Shown in pieces: positions 18,276-25,936 of a stretch of DNA of 27,199 nt. The notes beneath the pieces were generated by a model that saw nothing but the letters and a program-made list of their open reading frames with translations, ran no database searches and was not told where the DNA came from. A program made the translations under genes and the position numbers. Numbering within the stretch: the stretch's first letter is position 1; every line of letters starts with the position of its first letter. The stretch covers positions 1 to 27,199 of the forward strand of contig JBKOWM010000142.1 in NCBI GenBank assembly GCA_046724395.1, written 5' to 3'. The DNA is from DATAEU01 sp046724395 (GTDB taxonomy: Bacteria > Actinomycetota > UBA4738 > HRBIN12).

Positions 18276-18737
18276 ATGCGACGCGGATGGCCGATCGTTG
18301 CCACGATCGTCGGCGTCCTGCTGCTCGTGGGCGTGGGCGTCGCCGCGTACAACGCGGGGCTGGACGACGGCGTGCGCCGGGGCGCCGAGGCCGGGCAGGT
18401 CGTCGAGGTCGTCGGCGGCCACGGGTACGGCTGGCACGGAGGGTGGTTCTTCCCGTTCGGGTTCCTGTTCTTCCCGCTGATCATCATCGGGACGATTCTG
18501 CTCGTGCGGTTTGCCGTAGGCGGCCGCCGGTTCTGGGGCCCCGGCTACGGCTGGGGTGCGGCACACGGCCCGGCGTCCGACGAGGGCCGGGCTCGCTTCG
18601 AGGACCGATTCGACGAGTGGCACCGACGACAGCACGAGCAGGGGTCGACCTCGCCCAATCCAGGCGGAGGGACGACGCCAGAGCCAGGCGAAGGGACGAC
18701 GCCGGGCGGCACACCGGGGAGCGCGGCCACGAGCTGA
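18276..18737 (+). CDS. Small two-helix membrane protein upstream of two-component genes
   Basis: A 153-residue protein with a first membrane helix at about 6-26 (PIVATIVGVLLLVGVGVAAY) and a second, aromatic-rich one at about 57-80 (FFPFGFLFFPLIIIGTILLV). The segment between them is Gly/His/Tyr-rich. The C-terminal tail has an acidic/basic helix (FEDRFDEWHRRQHEQ) followed by Gly/Thr/Pro-rich repeats. AAGGAGGG at 18262-18269 gives a strong Shine-Dalgarno with a 6-nt spacer. I do not recognise a named family. Similar proteins occur next to response regulator-kinase pairs and it could be a sensor partner or target, by context only. Confidence 0.75.
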   Translation: MRRGWPIVATIVGVLLLVGVGVAAYNAGLDDGVRRGAEAGQVVEVVGGHGYGWHGGWFFPFGFLFFPLIIIGTILLVRFAVGGRRFWGPGYGWGAAHGPASDEGRARFEDRFDEWHRRQHEQGSTSPNPGGGTTPEPGEGTTPGGTPGSAATS

Positions 18738-18756
18738 CCCATCGATCGGCGAACCG

Positions 18757-18792
18757 GACGCGGGCGGTGTGCACGTTGCCACCGCCCGCGTC
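18757..18792 (+). terminator. Strong 13-bp hairpin between the membrane protein and response regulator genes
   Basis: GACGCGGGCGGTG (18757-18769) and CACCGCCCGCGTC (18780-18792) are perfect complements around a 10-nt loop. No T-run follows, so it is not a classic intrinsic terminator. It may attenuate transcription, protect mRNA ends or lower expression of the regulator and kinase relative to the upstream gene. It lies 33 nt before the response regulator ATG. Confidence 0.5.
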
Positions 18793-18824
18793 GGCGCGCG
18801 AGGCTTGGGCGCGGGGAGAGAGTC

Positions 18825-19505
18825 ATGACGACGGTGCTGGTCGTCGAGGATGAGATGGAGATCGCCCGCGTCGTGCGCGACTACCTCGCTCAGGCCGGGT
18901 TCGAGGTGATCGTCGTCGGCGACGGCAGCTCGGCCGTGGCGAGTGTTCGAAGCGCGAAGCCGGACCTCATGATCCTCGACCTCGGCCTTCCCGGCCGCGA
19001 CGGCCTGGACGTGGCCAGAGAGGTCCGCCGCTGGTCGCAGACGCCGATCGTGATCCTGACGGCGCGCGGCGACGAATCGGACCGCATCGTCGGCTTGGAG
19101 CTCGGCGCCGACGACTACGTCGTCAAGCCGTTCAGTCCGAAGGAACTCGTCGCCCGCGTCCGCGCGGTCCTTCGACGGACGCGCGCGTCCGGCCGCGGCG
19201 ACGAGCTCCTGCGAGTCGGTGACGTCGTCGTCGACACCGCGAAGATGCAAGTGACCGCGGCCGGCCGCCGGATCGAGCTCACGCCGACCGAGTTCCACAT
19301 CCTCGCGGCGCTCGCCCGCGAGCCGGGCCGCGTCTTCACGCGCTCACAACTTCTGGATGCTGTGCACGGCGTCGCGATCGAGTCGTACGAGCGAGCGATC
19401 GACGCGCACGTCAAGAACATCCGCCGCAAGCTCGAGCCGACGCCGAGCGCACCCCGGTACGTGCAGACCGTCCATGGCGTCGGATACCGCTTCGCCGATG
19501 CCTGA
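18825..19505 (+). CDS. OmpR/PhoB-family response regulator
   Basis: A 226-residue response regulator. The receiver domain begins MTTVLVVEDE with acidic pocket Glu9/Asp9-type residues, the phospho-acceptor Asp52 in LDLGLPG, the Thr in LTAR and the conserved Lys101 in DYVVKPF. The C-terminal winged helix runs from about 128, with ELTPTEFHILAALAREPGRVFTRSQLL, DAHVKNIRRKLEP and VHGVGYRF. GGGGAGAG lies just upstream of the ATG. It overlaps the histidine kinase start by 8 nt. It may bind the TTCAC direct repeat upstream of the operon. Confidence 0.95.
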   Translation: MTTVLVVEDEMEIARVVRDYLAQAGFEVIVVGDGSSAVASVRSAKPDLMILDLGLPGRDGLDVAREVRRWSQTPIVILTARGDESDRIVGLELGADDYVVKPFSPKELVARVRAVLRRTRASGRGDELLRVGDVVVDTAKMQVTAAGRRIELTPTEFHILAALAREPGRVFTRSQLLDAVHGVAIESYERAIDAHVKNIRRKLEPTPSAPRYVQTVHGVGYRFADA

Positions 19506-20598
19506 TCCGTCCGCTCGCTCCGGGCGGCGACGTGACCGTCCGCCGTGGTGGCCGGAGGACGAGCCGTTTCCGCCGCGTGGCGACTGGCGTGAGATGCGCC
19601 GGAATTTCGTCCGCCGGATCGCGATCGCCGCGGCCTTCTTCTTCGGGTTCGTCCTCCTGATCGGTTGGATCTCGGCGCTGCTCTTTCGTGATCGGTGGCA
19701 CGGTCCGGGCGGGCCGCAGCCGTTTCCCGGGTTCGTGTTCCTCCTCGTCGTGCTGTTCATCGGCTTCATCGCGTTCGGACGCGCCTTGCGGCGGACCGCC
19801 GGACCGATCGGCGACGTGATGGACGCAGCCGCCCGCGTCGCGAACGGCGACTACTCCGCCCGCGCGGCGGTCCACGGGCCGCAGGAGGTTCGTAAGCTCG
19901 CCGAGGCGTTCAACGAGATGGCGACGAGGATCGAGGCCGGCGAGCGCCAGCGGCGGAACCTTGTCGCGGACGTGACGCACGAGCTCCGCACGCCCCTGTC
20001 CGTAATTCAGGGCCGCATCGAGGGCATGCTCGACGGGATGTACACGGCGGATCGGGAACATCTGCGCCTTGTCTTGCAACAGACGCGGGTCCTCGCGCGA
20101 CTGCTCGACGACCTGTCGCTTCTGTCGAAGGCCGAGGCGGGCGCGTTGCGGCTCGAGCGCGAGCGAGTTCCACCGTCCGATCTCGTCGATGCGGCCGCGA
20201 CCGCCTATCGGGCCGATGCGCAGGAGCGCGGAGTGAGTCTGCGGACCGTCGTCCCCACGAACCTTCCCGAGGTCGACGTCGATCGGCTCAGGATCGGGGA
20301 GGTCCTATCGAACCTCTTGACGAACGCGCTCCGGTACACGCCGCGCGCCGGAACGATCGCCATTTCGGCCGAACGCGCGAACGGCGGCGTCGCGTTCGCC
20401 GTCGCCGACACCGGGACCGGGATCCCGGCCGGCGAGGTACCGCACATCTTCGACCGGTTCGCGAAGTCCGCCGACTCCCGAGGATCGGGCCTCGGGCTCG
20501 CGATCGCGCGCTCGCTCGTTCAGGCACACGGGGGGACGATCGCCGCCGAGAGCGACGCGTCCGGAACGACGATCCGCTTCGTGCTGCCCGCGGCCTGA
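19498..20598 (+). CDS. HAMP-containing sensor histidine kinase
   Basis: A 366-residue membrane kinase. The N-terminus is Pro/Trp-rich (PPWWPEDEPFPP), followed by two helices at about 41-63 and 76-96 separated by only a short extracytoplasmic loop, so sensing is probably intramembrane or through a partner. A HAMP domain covers about 97-150. The dimerisation/phosphoacceptor motif is DVTHELRTPLSVIQG with His161. Catalytic boxes follow: NLLTNALRYTP (N), DTGTGIP (G1), FDRFAK (F) and GSGLGLAIA (G2). The ATG at 19498 overlaps the response regulator stop by 8 nt. The tiny sensor loop makes the small membrane protein encoded upstream a plausible input partner. Confidence 0.94.
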   Translation: MPDPSARSGRRRDRPPWWPEDEPFPPRGDWREMRRNFVRRIAIAAAFFFGFVLLIGWISALLFRDRWHGPGGPQPFPGFVFLLVVLFIGFIAFGRALRRTAGPIGDVMDAAARVANGDYSARAAVHGPQEVRKLAEAFNEMATRIEAGERQRRNLVADVTHELRTPLSVIQGRIEGMLDGMYTADREHLRLVLQQTRVLARLLDDLSLLSKAEAGALRLERERVPPSDLVDAAATAYRADAQERGVSLRTVVPTNLPEVDVDRLRIGEVLSNLLTNALRYTPRAGTIAISAERANGGVAFAVADTGTGIPAGEVPHIFDRFAKSADSRGSGLGLAIARSLVQAHGGTIAAESDASGTTIRFVLPAA

Positions 20599-20601
20599 GC
20601 G

Positions 20602-20648
20602 GGCGTGAGGTCCCCCCGGCGTGAGCCGGCGTGAGGTCCCGGCGTGAG
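20602..20648 (+). repeat. Four copies of GGCGTGAG between convergent genes
   Basis: GGCGTGAG occurs at 20602, 20618, 20628 and 20641, mostly followed by GTCCC or preceded by CC. The cluster fills the 52-nt gap between the histidine kinase stop and the folate-enzyme stop. Spacing is irregular (16, 10, 13), suggesting local duplication rather than a phased binding array. Confidence 0.6.
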
Positions 20649-20650
20649 GC

Positions 20651-21820
20651 CTACCCCTTCGGAATCTTCTTGTTCGGGTCCCAGTGAGGCATCTGGACGA
20701 CGGTCGCGCCGACACGCGCCGTGGGCGTCTCGACCTGGAGCGTCGTGCCGAGGTCCGCGTGCTCGGTCGGCAGCATGGCCAGCCCGATGTTCTTCTCGAG
20801 CCGCGGTGAATAGCACGACGACGTCACCCGTCCGACGCGTCGGCCCTCCATCGACACCGGAAAGAAGTCCTGCATCTCGTTGTCGATGTACGTGCCGAGC
20901 GGCTCGCCCTCGATATCGATGCCGACGAGCCTCTGCTTCACGCCCTCCGCCTTGATCCGCTTGAGGGCCGCCTTACCCATGAAGTCGGCCTGCTGATCGA
21001 GATCGACCATCCACGTGTAGTGGTAGCCGACCTCGAATGGATTGTTCTCGTACCACATGTCCGCTCCGAAGGCCAGGATGCCGCCCTCGATCCGCCGGAT
21101 GTGGCAGGGACCGATGACCTGGAGGTCGTGTGGACGGCCGGCCTCGAGCACGGCGTTCCAGAGCTTCTCGCCGTGCAGCGACGCGTCGTGCAGGTAGATC
21201 TCGTAGCCCACCTCGCCGGTGTATCCCGTGCGGGAGACGACGACGCGCATTCCGTCGAGCTCGGTCTGCATGAGACCGTAGTAGGGCACGTCGAGGATCG
21301 CGTTCCCGACGAGCTCGACGAGCACCTCCTTCGCGTTCGGACCCTGGATCTGAACCGGGGCAACGTCGATCTCGCGAACGGTGACGTCCATCCCCTTGGC
21401 AGCCGCGATCCCGAGGGCGTACAGGTTCACGTCGCTGTCGGCCAGCGAGAGCCAGAACTCGTCCTCGGCCACGCGCAGCAAAACGGGGTCGTTGAGGATG
21501 CCGCCGTCGGGCGCGGTGATGAACACGTACTTCGCCTGATCGACGGCGCACTTGTGCAGGTCGCGCGGCACGATCATGTTCGTCAGGTCGAAGGCGTCGG
21601 GACCCTTGATCTGAATCTGCTTCTCGACGCCGACGTCCCACAGCGTGACCCCGCTCACCAGATGCCAGTACTCCTTGACCGGGTCTCCGTAGTGCCGCGG
21701 ATGGTACGTGTGGTTGTAGACGCTGTACCGTCGCACCCCGTGCTTGCGCGACGCGTAGAAGTACGGCGACTTCCGGATCCGCGTGTACAGCAAGATCGCT
21801 GGGTTCTCAACGATCGACAC
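20651..21820 (-). CDS. GcvT-family folate-dependent enzyme, DmdA-like
   Basis: A 389-residue aminomethyltransferase-fold protein. It resembles DMSP demethylase (DmdA) through most of its length: GVRRYSVYNHTYHPRHYGDPVKEYWHL (29-54), VTLWDVGVEKQIQIKGPDAFDL, GGILNDPV (106-113) and EFWLSLADSDVNLYALGIAAAKG. It also carries RTGYTGEVGYEIYL (197-210), the GcvT-like form of a motif that is altered in true DmdA. The C-terminal barrel ends SSCYSPRLEKNIGLAMLP. It likely transfers a methyl or methylene group from a methylated substrate to tetrahydrofolate; DMSP, betaine or another compound cannot be separated by eye. The GTG start follows GGGAGGG. It lies 63 nt after the dimethylglycine oxidase gene on the same strand. 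Confidence 0.85.
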   Translation of the reverse strand: MSIVENPAILLYTRIRKSPYFYASRKHGVRRYSVYNHTYHPRHYGDPVKEYWHLVSGVTLWDVGVEKQIQIKGPDAFDLTNMIVPRDLHKCAVDQAKYVFITAPDGGILNDPVLLRVAEDEFWLSLADSDVNLYALGIAAAKGMDVTVREIDVAPVQIQGPNAKEVLVELVGNAILDVPYYGLMQTELDGMRVVVSRTGYTGEVGYEIYLHDASLHGEKLWNAVLEAGRPHDLQVIGPCHIRRIEGGILAFGADMWYENNPFEVGYHYTWMVDLDQQADFMGKAALKRIKAEGVKQRLVGIDIEGEPLGTYIDNEMQDFFPVSMEGRRVGRVTSSCYSPRLEKNIGLAMLPTEHADLGTTLQVETPTARVGATVVQMPHWDPNKKIPKG

Positions 21821-21883
21821 GCTCTCCCTCCCTTCCTCTCGTGGTCTCGTTCGAATCGTCGGACGACCGTCGCCATCGCCGCT

Positions 21884-24352
21884 CTACGAGCGCAGCCGTT
21901 CGTGCTTCGGGTCGAACAGCGGATCGGCGGCGACGGTCGCGGCGACAGGCCGGCCGAGGTACTCGATCTCAACCGGCGTCCCTTCCACGGCGAGATCCCG
22001 AGGAAGATAGGCGTACGCGATGCCGCGGCCGATGGAGTAACCGTAGTTCGCGCTCGTTACGTACGCGACGACGGTGCCTTCGTGCACCACCGGCTCCTTT
22101 CCCAAAACGACGGCCGACGGGTCGTCCATCGTCATGCACGCGAGCCTCCGCGACGGTCCGCCAGCGTCCCGGATCCGCTCGAGCGCCCGCTTTCCCTGGA
22201 ACTCCTTGTCCCACCGAACGGCGAAGCCGAGGCCCGCCTCGAGCGGATCGTTCTCGGCGTGGATGTCCTGGCCCCAGAGCCGGTACCCCTTCTCGAGTCG
22301 GAGCGAATCGAACGCGCCGAGACCGGCCGCGATGAGATCGTGCTCGCGACCGGCTTCCCACAGCAGATGCCACGCTCGATCCCCCATCGCGATCTGTCCG
22401 TACAGCTCCCAGCCGAGCTCGCCCACGTACGAGATGCGCTGGGCCCATACGGGCGCGACCTCGCCGACGTTCAGGTACTTGGCGGTCAGGTAGGGAAACG
22501 CGTCGTTGCCGACGTCCGCGTCCGTCAGGGCTTGGAGGATGGTCCGGGCCTTCGGACCCCACAAGCCGAGCGCGAACAGCCCTCCGGTCCGCTCGGCGAA
22601 CGTCACGCGCTCGCCGTCGCGGGTCTGTGCCCGCATCCACGCAAGATCGTGCTGGCCGCTGCCACCGCCCGTCACGACGCGAAACAGATCCTCGTCCTTC
22701 CGCGTCACGGTGAGGTCGCAGCGAATCCCGCCGCCGGGCGTCAGCATCGAGGTGTAGATGACCGTTCCGACAGGACGATCGATTCGGTTGGCGCTGAGAC
22801 GTTCGAGGAACGCGCACGCATCGGCGCCGGAGATGTCGAACTTCGCGAACGGCGTGATGTCGACGAGGGCGGCACCCGCCCGCGTCGCGAGGTGCTCGGC
22901 GCCCTCGATCGGGGACCAGAACATGGCCGCCCAATCGTCGCGGTCGCGCCATGGCGCGCCCGCCGGGACGAGTCGGGCGTTGGCGCCGAACCACTGCGGG
23001 CGTTCCCATCCGGCGCCGACGACGAATTCGGCCCCGAGCTCGACGTGCCTTGAGTAGAACGGAGTGAGCCGGATCCCGCGCGGACGACGCATCTGCTGGC
23101 GCGGGTGGAGGATGTCGTAGACCTCGCGGTACTGCTGCTTCCCCCGCTGGAGCACATACGGCGCCGTCGTCTGGTAGGGGTAGAACCGATTCACATCGGC
23201 CTCGGCCAGGTCGTACGACGGCTCCCCCGACGCCATCCACTCCGCGACCTGACGTCCCATCCCGCCGCCGTGGGTCACCCACACGGCTTCGCAGACCCAC
23301 ACGCCGCGCACCCTCGCCGACTCGCCCACGATGGAGCCCGCATCCGGCGTGAACGAGAACATGCCGTTGATCGAGTGGCTCGGGTCGCTCGGATGCATGC
23401 GCCCCTTCAAGGCGGGAAGCAGCCGCCCCGTCTCGGCCTCTGCGAGCTCGAAGTCCTTCGGCGTGAACGGCATCAGCGACGGCTGCATCGCGCCGCCTGG
23501 AGCGCGGATGTACGACTGCTCGGTCGCGATCGGCTCGTGCTTGTAGTTGCCCACCGCGTAGTGATCGCGCCGATGACGGAAGTACATCGCCATGTCCTGA
23601 TGCCGGAGGATCGGGTGTGCAACCTCGCGCGTCTCGCCGGCGAGCTCCGGGACCGGATCCGTCCAGACGAGCTGGTGCTGCACGGCGAGCAGCGGGATCG
23701 GCACGCCCGCCATCGCACCGACGGTCGGTCCCCAGATCCCCGCGCAGATGAGCAGGCGCTCGCACTCGACACGCCCGTGATCGGTCTCCACCGCGCGGAC
23801 ACGGCCGTCGCGGACGTCCACGCCCGTGACGCGGACGCCGCCCTCGAACACCACTCCTTTGCTCTCAGCTCGGCGCGCCAGCGCCGTGACGATGGGGACG
23901 GCCTTCGCGACCCCGTCGGTAGGCAGCCAGTAGCCGCCCCGAATGTGCGAGGCGTTCACGAGCGGAATCCGGTCGACGACCTGTTCGGGCGTCAGCAGCT
24001 CACCCCCCTCGAGCCCGTAGGCGCGGCCGAACCCGAGCCGGCGGCTCAGCTCCCGCATCCGCTCTGGCGTCGTGGCGACCTCGATCGATCCCACGCCATG
24101 CCACGCCGGCTCGCCGTCGACCTCGAACGCCTCGTAGAGCGCGACGGTGTCCTGAGCGATCCGGCACATCGTCCGTGATCCGTTGGTCTGGAAGACGAGC
24201 CCGGGGGCGTGAGATGTGGAGCCGCCCGTCTCGAACAGCGGCCCCTGGTCGAGAGTGAGGACGTCGGCGTCGCCGACCTCGGAGAGGTGATAGGCGGCGC
24301 TCGCCCCGACGATGCCCGCACCGACGACGACCGTCCGTGCTCGATCCTTCAC
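21884..24352 (-). CDS. dmgO: Dimethylglycine oxidase (FAD oxidoreductase fused to folate domain)
   Basis: An 822-residue protein closely resembling Arthrobacter dimethylglycine oxidase in length and motifs. It has the FAD-binding VVVGAGIVGASAAYHL (8-23), the flavinylation motif GGSTSHAPGLVFQTN with His48 as probable covalent FAD site, and LRHQDMAMYF with Tyr257 at the substrate-site position. The C-terminal GcvT-like folate domain has GGIRCDLTV, whose Asp546 aligns with the catalytic folate-site Asp of the Arthrobacter enzyme, as I recall that sequence. The reaction is dimethylglycine to sarcosine, yielding methylene-tetrahydrofolate and hydrogen peroxide. The GTG at 24352 has GGAGG 7 nt upstream; a frame open to 24427 lacks protein character. 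It pairs functionally with soxBDAG across the two-component genes. Confidence 0.88.
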   Translation of the reverse strand: MKDRARTVVVGAGIVGASAAYHLSEVGDADVLTLDQGPLFETGGSTSHAPGLVFQTNGSRTMCRIAQDTVALYEAFEVDGEPAWHGVGSIEVATTPERMRELSRRLGFGRAYGLEGGELLTPEQVVDRIPLVNASHIRGGYWLPTDGVAKAVPIVTALARRAESKGVVFEGGVRVTGVDVRDGRVRAVETDHGRVECERLLICAGIWGPTVGAMAGVPIPLLAVQHQLVWTDPVPELAGETREVAHPILRHQDMAMYFRHRRDHYAVGNYKHEPIATEQSYIRAPGGAMQPSLMPFTPKDFELAEAETGRLLPALKGRMHPSDPSHSINGMFSFTPDAGSIVGESARVRGVWVCEAVWVTHGGGMGRQVAEWMASGEPSYDLAEADVNRFYPYQTTAPYVLQRGKQQYREVYDILHPRQQMRRPRGIRLTPFYSRHVELGAEFVVGAGWERPQWFGANARLVPAGAPWRDRDDWAAMFWSPIEGAEHLATRAGAALVDITPFAKFDISGADACAFLERLSANRIDRPVGTVIYTSMLTPGGGIRCDLTVTRKDEDLFRVVTGGGSGQHDLAWMRAQTRDGERVTFAERTGGLFALGLWGPKARTILQALTDADVGNDAFPYLTAKYLNVGEVAPVWAQRISYVGELGWELYGQIAMGDRAWHLLWEAGREHDLIAAGLGAFDSLRLEKGYRLWGQDIHAENDPLEAGLGFAVRWDKEFQGKRALERIRDAGGPSRRLACMTMDDPSAVVLGKEPVVHEGTVVAYVTSANYGYSIGRGIAYAYLPRDLAVEGTPVEIEYLGRPVAATVAADPLFDPKHERLRS

Positions 24353-24380
24353 GCCCGCGCCTCCATCGGCGGCCCAGTGT

Positions 24381-24417
24381 CGCAACCGGGGGTCGCCCCA
24401 ACAACGGAGCGGTTGCG
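24381..24417. repeat. 8-bp inverted repeat in the 78-nt gap upstream of dimethylglycine oxidase
   Basis: CGCAACCG (24381-24388) and CGGTTGCG (24410-24417) are perfect complements around 21 nt. It lies after the GT39-like stop (24431) and before the GTG at 24352, both on the minus strand. It could be an operator or a weak hairpin terminator; no T-run follows. Confidence 0.35.
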
Positions 24418-24430
24418 GCGGTAGCAACGA

Positions 24431-25936
24431 TCAATCGTAATGACGAAGCGCGGGCCACATCGCCGGCAGCGGCCGCCATGGACGTGTCGCAATCCAGATC
24501 GGCGCACCCTCCTCGTCGTTCGCGAGGTCGAACGCGTTCCGGATGGTCCCCGCGAGAACGACCGATCGGAAGTATCGCTCGGCGTATTGACGAGACCAGC
24601 CGACGAGCACAACCGTCCGCGTGTCGGACGGTGGTGGCCCCCACCACCAGTAGTTGTTGTGTCCGCTGTACGGCTGGGGAAGTCCGAGAGTCGGTCCGAA
24701 GCGCTCGATCGCCCCCGCCTCTCCGTAGTTCGCCGTCAGCAGGATCGCCGAGGATCGCTCCGCGGCCGGGATGCGGCGCCAGGCCCGAGCGACGTCGGCG
24801 ACCAGCGCCGGCCAGCCGATCTGCTCACCCATCTCGGGGTTGAGGTCGTTGATGGACGTGTCGCGAAGCGAGGTCGCCGGAAGGATCGGCAACGCCGCCG
24901 GCAACAGCAGCAGCGTCGTCGCGGCCAGGGCGACGTACGCGCCGGGACGGATGGCGCCTCGCCGGTGCCGGGCGAGCCATCGTTCCAGCGGCACCGCCCC
25001 GGCGCCGTACAGCGGAACGTAGAGCCCGGCGGCGTAATAGGACTTGTCGCCGGCCGAGACGGCGAACACCAGCGCAAGGACGACGTATGCGATGCCGAGG
25101 AACCGGAACGGCCGTGCGTCGTCGTCGCGCAGGACACGGACCAGTCCGGCGATCCACACGGCGGCCGGGACGAACCCCGTGATGACCAGCTGCAGCGGGA
25201 ACCACGCGATCGTTCCGCCGAGGCCAGCGCTGTCGCCCTGGATCGTGCGAATCATGTCGACCTGCGGCCAGCCGTGATCAGTCTGCCACACGAGGTTGGG
25301 GAGCCAGAACGCGAACGCGATGGCCACGCCGGCGACGAACGACGGCGAAACGAGCAGGCGGCGCTCCGGCGTGGCCACGAGCCCGATCACGAGGCCCGCG
25401 ACGAGAAACACGATCGACCACTTGTTCTCGAGACCCACACCGACGACGGCGCCCACGAGCAGCCAGAGCCGTGGATCTGTCCGCCGAACGAGGCGGATGA
25501 CGAGAAACGTCGCCAGCGCCCAGGCCAGCAGGTCGAAGGTCGCCGTGCTCAGGAGGTGGCCCGCGACAAGGATGCCGGGCGTGCACGCGGCCGCCACAGC
25601 GGCCCCGATCTGCCCTCGGCGGCCGGCCCCCAGCTCCCGCGCCGTCAGCCCGGCGAGCACGACCAGCGCGCCGGCCGTCATCGCCGACCAGATCCGCAGA
25701 CCGACGAGCGAGCCGGGGAAGAGGCCGTCGGATAGCCGTGCGAGCGCCGGCGTCATCGGCGGCTGATCGACGAATCCCCACGCGAGACGCCGGCCGCACG
25801 CCAGGAAGTACAGCTCGTCGCGGTGATACCCGTACCTGCCCGCGACGGCGAGGAGCACGAGGACGACCGCGCCCGCGATCGCGAGCACCGGGCGCCACGC
25901 GAACGCCCGCCCTCGGGCCTCGGCCGGCTCGTTCAT
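24431..25936 (-). CDS. GT39-like membrane glycosyltransferase (ArnT/PMT type)
   Basis: A 501-residue polytopic membrane protein. The first extracytoplasmic loop carries the acidic motif YHRDELYFLACGRRLAWGFVDQPPMTPAL, typical of glycosyltransferase family 39 and related lipid-phosphosugar-dependent enzymes. About ten hydrophobic helices follow, for example VLAIAGAVVLVLLAVAG, FLVAGLVIGLVA and FLGIAYVVLALVFAV. A C-terminal extracytoplasmic domain of about 130 residues ends the protein, with NYGEAGAIERFGPTLGLPQPYSGHNNYWWWGPP. It would transfer a sugar to lipid, protein or polysaccharide outside the membrane. The ATG overlaps the metallophosphoesterase stop by 4 nt (ATGA), suggesting coupling. Confidence 0.85.
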   Translation of the reverse strand: MNEPAEARGRAFAWRPVLAIAGAVVLVLLAVAGRYGYHRDELYFLACGRRLAWGFVDQPPMTPALARLSDGLFPGSLVGLRIWSAMTAGALVVLAGLTARELGAGRRGQIGAAVAAACTPGILVAGHLLSTATFDLLAWALATFLVIRLVRRTDPRLWLLVGAVVGVGLENKWSIVFLVAGLVIGLVATPERRLLVSPSFVAGVAIAFAFWLPNLVWQTDHGWPQVDMIRTIQGDSAGLGGTIAWFPLQLVITGFVPAAVWIAGLVRVLRDDDARPFRFLGIAYVVLALVFAVSAGDKSYYAAGLYVPLYGAGAVPLERWLARHRRGAIRPGAYVALAATTLLLLPAALPILPATSLRDTSINDLNPEMGEQIGWPALVADVARAWRRIPAAERSSAILLTANYGEAGAIERFGPTLGLPQPYSGHNNYWWWGPPPSDTRTVVLVGWSRQYAERYFRSVVLAGTIRNAFDLANDEEGAPIWIATRPWRPLPAMWPALRHYD

